NCBI GenBank assembly: GCA_021788565.1
Contig: JAJYKO010000095.1
Coordinates: 1-11,234 of the forward strand
From: Chloroflexota bacterium
GTDB taxonomy: Bacteria; Chloroflexota; UBA6077
Length of the DNA: 11,234 nucleotides
Direction of reading: 5' to 3'
The translations under genes were made by a program, and so were the position numbers. The stretch's first letter is position 1; each line of letters opens with the position of its first letter. The notes below the pieces were generated by a model. That model had not been told where the DNA came from, did not search any database, and was given only the letters and a program-made list of their open reading frames with translations. This document shows, one piece after another, positions 7,289 through 11,234 of this stretch.

Positions 7289-8008
7289 TCACACTATTCG
7301 GGCAAACAGCACCCCTACTTCGTACAGGAGATAGAGTGGCACCGCCACCATCGTCTGGTTGAATGGGTCAGGGGTTGGAGTGATGATGGCAGCCACCAGA
7401 AAGGCACCCACCAGCGCGTACTTCCAGTAGCCACGCAGTTGCTTATAGCTGACAACCCTCAACTTCGCCAGAAATACGATAAATACCGGAAGTTCAAAGG
7501 CCACTCCCATCCAGAGCATGAGCGTGGTAACGAAAGAGATGTACTCCGAGATACTGATCATCGCGTTGGCGATGTTCCCACCGAAGGTGAGTAGATAGCG
7601 CAACGCAAATGGGAGCAGCACCCAGTAGGCAAAGGACAGACCCAGCACGAACAGAACGGTCGTCGCGGGAACAAGGATATAGAGATACCTCTTCTCGCTC
7701 GGCTTAAGGCCAGGAACAATGAACCGAACAAGCTGGTACACGATCACTGGCATCGAGAGAGCAGCCCCGCCGATGAGCGCCACCTTGAAGTAGGTGATGA
7801 ACATCTCTGTCGGCTTCAGGAATACCGGCTTTATCCCTCCCGCTGGCACGAGCAGAAACTCCAGGAACCTGCCCGTGAAGACCAGGGAGAGTGCCGTAGC
7901 CACCAGCAAGGCTATCGCCGAGATTACCAGCCTGGTTCGTAGCTCCTCCAGGTGTTCGATAATCGTCAGCTTCTTGCCTTCAATTTCCTCGCTCGGGTCA
8001 CTTTGCAT
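7289..8008 (-). CDS. tatC: Sec-independent protein translocase TatC
   Basis: TatC is the membrane receptor of the twin-arginine pathway; it binds RR signal peptides and assembles with TatA/TatB to export folded proteins. The 239-aa length and about six hydrophobic segments fit. Family landmarks are HLEELRTRL at 19-27, YQLVRFIVPGLKPSEKR (91-107, with Glu105), FELPV (Glu172) and TPTPDPFNQT (Asp214). These match the functional acidic residues E103, E170 and D211 of E. coli TatC. No tatA or tatB is visible in this window, so the pore component must be encoded elsewhere. The ATG at 8008 has only a weak, distant GAGG upstream. The gene is separated from acpP by 102 nt carrying a perfect 12-bp inverted repeat. 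Confidence 0.97.
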   Translation of the reverse strand: MQSDPSEEIEGKKLTIIEHLEELRTRLVISAIALLVATALSLVFTGRFLEFLLVPAGGIKPVFLKPTEMFITYFKVALIGGAALSMPVIVYQLVRFIVPGLKPSEKRYLYILVPATTVLFVLGLSFAYWVLLPFALRYLLTFGGNIANAMISISEYISFVTTLMLWMGVAFELPVFIVFLAKLRVVSYKQLRGYWKYALVGAFLVAAIITPTPDPFNQTMVAVPLYLLYEVGVLFARIV

Positions 8009-8078
8009 TACTGGTTTTGCGCCTCGCTTTGCTAGCCTGTACCTATGTCAGAGCGAACCAACCTCCTCACATCTCCCT

Positions 8079-8109
8079 GGCCTACGAGGTCTTGGAGACC
8101 TCGTAGGTC
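8079..8109 (-). repeat. Perfect 12-bp inverted repeat between acpP and tatC
   Basis: CCTACGAGGTCT (8081-8092) and AGACCTCGTAGG (8096-8107) are exact reverse complements around a 3-nt spacer; 8079-8080 with 8108-8109 may add two pairs, one G-U. It starts a few bases after the acpP stop. No T-run follows on the minus strand, so it looks like an intercistronic stabiliser, processing site or Rho-type end rather than a standard intrinsic terminator. Which of these is unknown. Confidence 0.7.
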
Positions 8110-8110
8110 C

Positions 8111-8356
8111 CTAGTCTAGATGCTCCTGGAGATAGTCGATCGCGTCCTGGACGGTCCTGATGCTCTCGGCATCTTCGTCGGAGATCTTGATATCGAACTC
8201 CTCCTCCAACGTCATGATCAGCTCGACCAGGTCCAGGGAGTCAGCGTTGAGATCCTCGATGAACGAGGCCTCCGGCACGACATCCTCCTCGTCCACGCTC
8301 AGCTGCTCCGCAATGATCTTCCGCAAGCGATTCTGGGCATCCGCAGTTAGGCTCAC
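8111..8356 (-). CDS. acpP: Acyl carrier protein
   Basis: ACP carries growing fatty acyl chains on a 4'-phosphopantetheine arm. The 81-aa acidic protein has the attachment motif ADSLDLVEL with Ser40 as modification site. I choose the GTG at 8356 (MSLTADAQ) because a near-ideal Shine-Dalgarno, GAGGAGGTG (8362-8370, minus strand), ends 5 nt before it. The frame is open to an earlier GTG at 8374, but that start would put the Shine-Dalgarno inside the coding sequence and add six atypical residues. nusB lies 42 nt upstream. fabG and accC are in the same run, so the cluster makes functional sense although acpP is three genes from fabG. Confidence 0.96.
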   Translation of the reverse strand: MSLTADAQNRLRKIIAEQLSVDEEDVVPEASFIEDLNADSLDLVELIMTLEEEFDIKISDEDAESIRTVQDAIDYLQEHLD

Positions 8357-8361
8357 AGTTT

Positions 8362-8370
8362 CACCTCCTC
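8362..8370 (-). promoter_or_regulatory. Strong ribosome binding site deciding the acpP start
   Basis: On the minus strand GAGGAGGTG matches the 16S anti-Shine-Dalgarno over nine bases and precedes GTG 8356 by 5 nt (7 nt from the GGAGG core). It fixes the start and suggests high translation, as expected for an abundant carrier protein. Confidence 0.8.
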
Positions 8371-8398
8371 TCACGGTCTTGAGAACACCAATATTGAC

Positions 8399-8851
8399 TC
8401 ACCGGTTGCCTTGTCCGGCGGTCTCGTCGGTCACAATCTTTCCGACGACCCCGTTGACGAAACGGCTGGAGCTCTCGCTTCCGAACAGCTTTGCCAGCTC
8501 TACCGCTTCGTTGACAGCGACTTTGAACGGAACCCGTTCAGGACGGAACAGCGCCTCGTAGAGGGCTATCCGGATGATATTGCGGTCTATCCGGGCCATT
8601 TGAGCGAAAGGCCACGCGGGTGCCGCCTTTTGAATCAACACGTCAATCTCGGCTACGTGCTGGAGAACTCCGGCCACAACCTCACCCGCGTATTCCGCGA
8701 CATCCGGTGCCAGCCCGTCCTCTTCGGCGCGGCGATCCAGCACTTCCCCCGTCTCGTGACCGGTGGTATCAATCTCAAAAAGAACCTGCAGGGCCATGCT
8801 GCGAGCAGCCCTCCGCCCGTGGATCGATCGCTGAGACGGCGACATCGCCAT
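8399..8851 (-). CDS. nusB: Transcription antitermination factor NusB
   Basis: NusB binds boxA RNA with NusE (S10) and supports antitermination of rRNA operons. The 150-aa all-helical product has the family pattern: RRAARSMALQVLFEID near the N-terminus, MARIDRNIIRIALYEAL in the middle, and VAVNEAVELAKLFGSESSSRFVNGVVGKI at the C-terminus (given as the region of residues about 109-139). Two in-frame ATGs are close: 8851 (MAMSPSQ) and 8845 (MSPSQ). The upstream GCGGGG is better spaced for the second, so the true start may be 8845. The Asp23-family gene ends 14 nt upstream. Confidence 0.93.
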   Translation of the reverse strand: MAMSPSQRSIHGRRAARSMALQVLFEIDTTGHETGEVLDRRAEEDGLAPDVAEYAGEVVAGVLQHVAEIDVLIQKAAPAWPFAQMARIDRNIIRIALYEALFRPERVPFKVAVNEAVELAKLFGSESSSRFVNGVVGKIVTDETAGQGNR

Positions 8852-8865
8852 AACCCCGCTGGTAA

Positions 8866-9207
8866 CTATTCCATATCCTGAATGTACACGTTGATCTCAG
8901 CCAGTGGCACCCCGACCATCTTATCAATAGCCTCGGCGACATCGCGCTGAATCTGGCTGCCGACACGCACCAGGTCGGCTCCCTGCTCCACCACCACGTG
9001 AATGTCAAGGAAGACCAACTCTCCCCTAATGCGGACCCGAACTCCCCGAGTGGGGTTGTTGTCTCGGCCGACCAGGCGACTCATCCCACTTACCAGCCCT
9101 CCGCTGGTGCGGAGAACGCCCGGCACCGTCGCCGCTGTGAGACCGGCAATCGTCGCGAGCACTCCCGGCGAGATCCTGATGGTGCAGAATTCGTCATCCG
9201 TTGACAC
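8866..9207 (-). CDS. Asp23/Gls24 family envelope-stress protein
   Basis: The 113-aa protein has the Asp23/Gls24 (DUF322) pattern: ISPGVLATIAGLTAATVPGV near the start, then GVRVRIRGELVFLDIHVVVE and a C-terminal helix region ending EINVYIQDME. Family members in Gram-positive bacteria associate with the cell envelope and alkaline or general stress; the molecular role is unclear. I place the start at GTG 9207 (MSTDDEFCT) because GGAGG lies 8 nt upstream and the accC stop is only 17 nt before it. The longer open frame upstream would overlap accC and has no family resemblance. Position between accC and nusB is a recurrent arrangement in Bacillota and some other phyla. Confidence 0.9.
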   Translation of the reverse strand: MSTDDEFCTIRISPGVLATIAGLTAATVPGVLRTSGGLVSGMSRLVGRDNNPTRGVRVRIRGELVFLDIHVVVEQGADLVRVGSQIQRDVAEAIDKMVGVPLAEINVYIQDME

Positions 9208-9224
9208 GTTGCTCGCCTCCAGGC

Positions 9225-10618
9225 CTACGCGCTGACGGCCACCTCCACGTCGCTCTCTCCGGAACCAAGTCCCGCCCCACCTTCCAGCCACCGCTCGACG
9301 AAACCGGTGTCGTACCGGCCCGCCTCGAACTGGCTGCTCTGCAATAGGTTGCGCTGGAAAGCGACGTTGGTGGCAACACCACTGATTCTAAGTTCGCCCA
9401 GCGCTCGCCGCATCCTGACAATCGCTTCCGACCGATCCCTGCCCCACACAACCAGCTTCGCCAGAAGGGAATCATAATACGGCGGCATGAGGTAGCCCGG
9501 AAAGAGATGCGAATCCACCCGTACTCCCGGACCACCAGGGGCTATGTAGCTCCCGATTGGGCCCGCCTGGGGCGCGAACCCACGTTTCGGGTCTTCGGCG
9601 TTTATTCGGCACTCAATAGCATGTCCCTGCCGAACAACCTCGCGCTGCTCGAAGCCCAGTTCCTCCCCGGCCGCAACCCGCACCTGCCATTTTACCAGGT
9701 CTATCCCGGTTGTCATCTCCGAAATTGGATGCTCGACCTGGATTCTGGTGTTCATTTCCATGAAGTAATAGCGGCCGGTCCGATCCACCAGGAACTCGAT
9801 GGTGCCGACCCCTTCATAACCCACGGAGGCCGCAGCAGTCGCGGCTCGCTGGCACATCTCGTCTCGAACAGTGGACTCGAGGACGGGACACGGAGTCTCT
9901 TCAAGGATCTTCTGATGTCGACGCTGGAGCGAGCAATCCCGCTCTCCCAGGTGCACGGCGTTTCCTCGCTTGTCCACCAGCACCTGGACTTCGACATGAC
10001 GAGCCGCCTCGATCATGGCCTCCAGATAGAGGGCTCCGTTGCCGAACGCACTCTGGGCCTCCATCTGAGCCACCGGAAAGACACGGGCGAGTTCCGAGGC
10101 ATCTCGAGCAACTCGAAGTCCCCTTCCGCCGCCCCCCGCGCAAGCCTTGATCATCACGGGATAGCCAATCTCGGCCGCGGCGCTCAGGGCACTCTCAGGG
10201 GTGTGCAGTGGGGAGTCCACGCCCGGAACCACGGGCAGTCCGACCGCACGCATCTTCTGGCGCGCCACCGACTTGTCGCTGAACTGCTCAATCACGGCGG
10301 CGCTCGGCCCGATGAAGGCAATGTCGCAGTGGCCGCACACCTCCGCGAGATATGCGTTCTCCGATAGAAAGCCGTACCCCGGATGGATGGCCTCAGCGCC
10401 GCTCACCAGAGCCGCGCTGACTACATTTGGGATGTTAAGGTAGCTCTTGTCCGACGACGCCGGGCCGATGCAGATGGCCTCATCCGCTAGAGAAACCGCC
10501 AGTGATAGCCGGTCCGCCTCGGAGTGCGCTACCACGGTCTTCACGCCGAGCTCTCGGCAGGCGCGGATGATCCGGACCGCTATCTCCCCTCGGTTGGCTA
10601 TCAGGACCTTCCGAAACA

Positions 10619-10619
<1 letters not shown>
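9225..10619 (-). CDS. accC: Biotin carboxylase subunit of acetyl-CoA carboxylase
   Basis: AccC uses ATP and bicarbonate to carboxylate the biotin on AccB, the first half-reaction of malonyl-CoA synthesis. The 464-aa length suits a stand-alone subunit (E. coli 449). It has an N-terminal MFRKVLIANRGEIAVR, then Lys116, Lys158, the glycine-rich ATP loop GGGGRG (162-167) and His208 (RHVEVQVL). Glu275 (TIEF) and Glu288, Asn290 and Arg292 in FMEMNTRIQVEHP follow. These match the E. coli ATP- and biotin-site residues closely. There is no fused biotin carrier domain. The start GTG (10619) overlaps the fabG stop as TAGTG, so translation is probably coupled. accB, the usual partner immediately upstream, is absent here. 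Confidence 0.97.

Positions 10620-11234
<615 letters not shown>

Noticed and set aside
6712..7362. 216-codon open frame on the plus strand, opposite the LigB/AMMECR1 gene
   Set aside because: It is antisense to a clear family member, has no recognisable domain and no ribosome site; high GC makes long shadow frames common.
8062..8068. GAGGAGG on the minus strand as the start signal of a small gene between acpP and tatC
   Set aside because: The only nearby start-like codon (TTG) is immediately adjacent and the frame closes after nine codons.
9507..10367. 286-codon open frame on the plus strand, opposite accC
   Set aside because: It is fully antisense to conserved biotin carboxylase and its translation resembles no family.

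Overview
The window holds ordinary bacterial housekeeping genes on a high-GC chromosome (my impression is about 60 percent GC; not computed). The gene set (RpoB cut at its DQTN motif, Asp23/Gls24 protein next to NusB, accC in the same run, tig-clpP-clpX, a fused LigB/AMMECR1 protein) fits a non-proteobacterial lineage. A Chloroflexota-like organism is my best guess, with Bacillota, Actinomycetota or Armatimonadota relatives as alternatives. This placement is inference from gene order and motif flavour only. I see no transposase, integrase, phage gene, CRISPR array or toxin-antitoxin pair.

Layout. Positions 1-1205 (minus) carry the N-terminal third of rpoB, which leaves the window inside the rifampicin region. 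Positions 1206-1537 are a divergent control region with two extended -10 promoters facing rpoB and one good sigma-70-type promoter facing a tRNA cluster. Positions 1538-1860 (plus) carry tRNA-Lys(CTT), tRNA-Leu(TAG) and tRNA-Gly(GCC). After a leader with three strong hairpins comes the protein quality-control operon tig-clpP-clpX (2014-5393, plus), whose clpP-clpX gap carries a heptamer tandem repeat. A small cupin gene follows (5529-5852, plus).

From the right edge a minus-strand run reads fabG (5' end missing), accC, an Asp23-family gene, nusB, acpP, tatC, and a LigB/AMMECR1 fusion gene. It converges on the cupin gene at about 5853-5880. fabG, accC and acpP belong to fatty acid synthesis, NusB to rRNA transcription antitermination and TatC to folded-protein export. 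The Asp23 and LigB/AMMECR1 proteins are conserved but have no settled reaction. Junctions are tight: tig/clpP overlap by ATGA, fabG/accC by TAGTG, accC/asp23 are 17 nt apart and asp23/nusB 14 nt.

I do not see a new multi-gene system. The points worth a second look are non-coding: the heptamer repeat before clpX, a run of perfect hairpins before tig, two mutually exclusive hairpins between tRNA-Leu and tRNA-Gly, the perfect 12-bp inverted repeat between acpP and tatC, and the paired rpoB promoters with an identical TGGTACAATA core.
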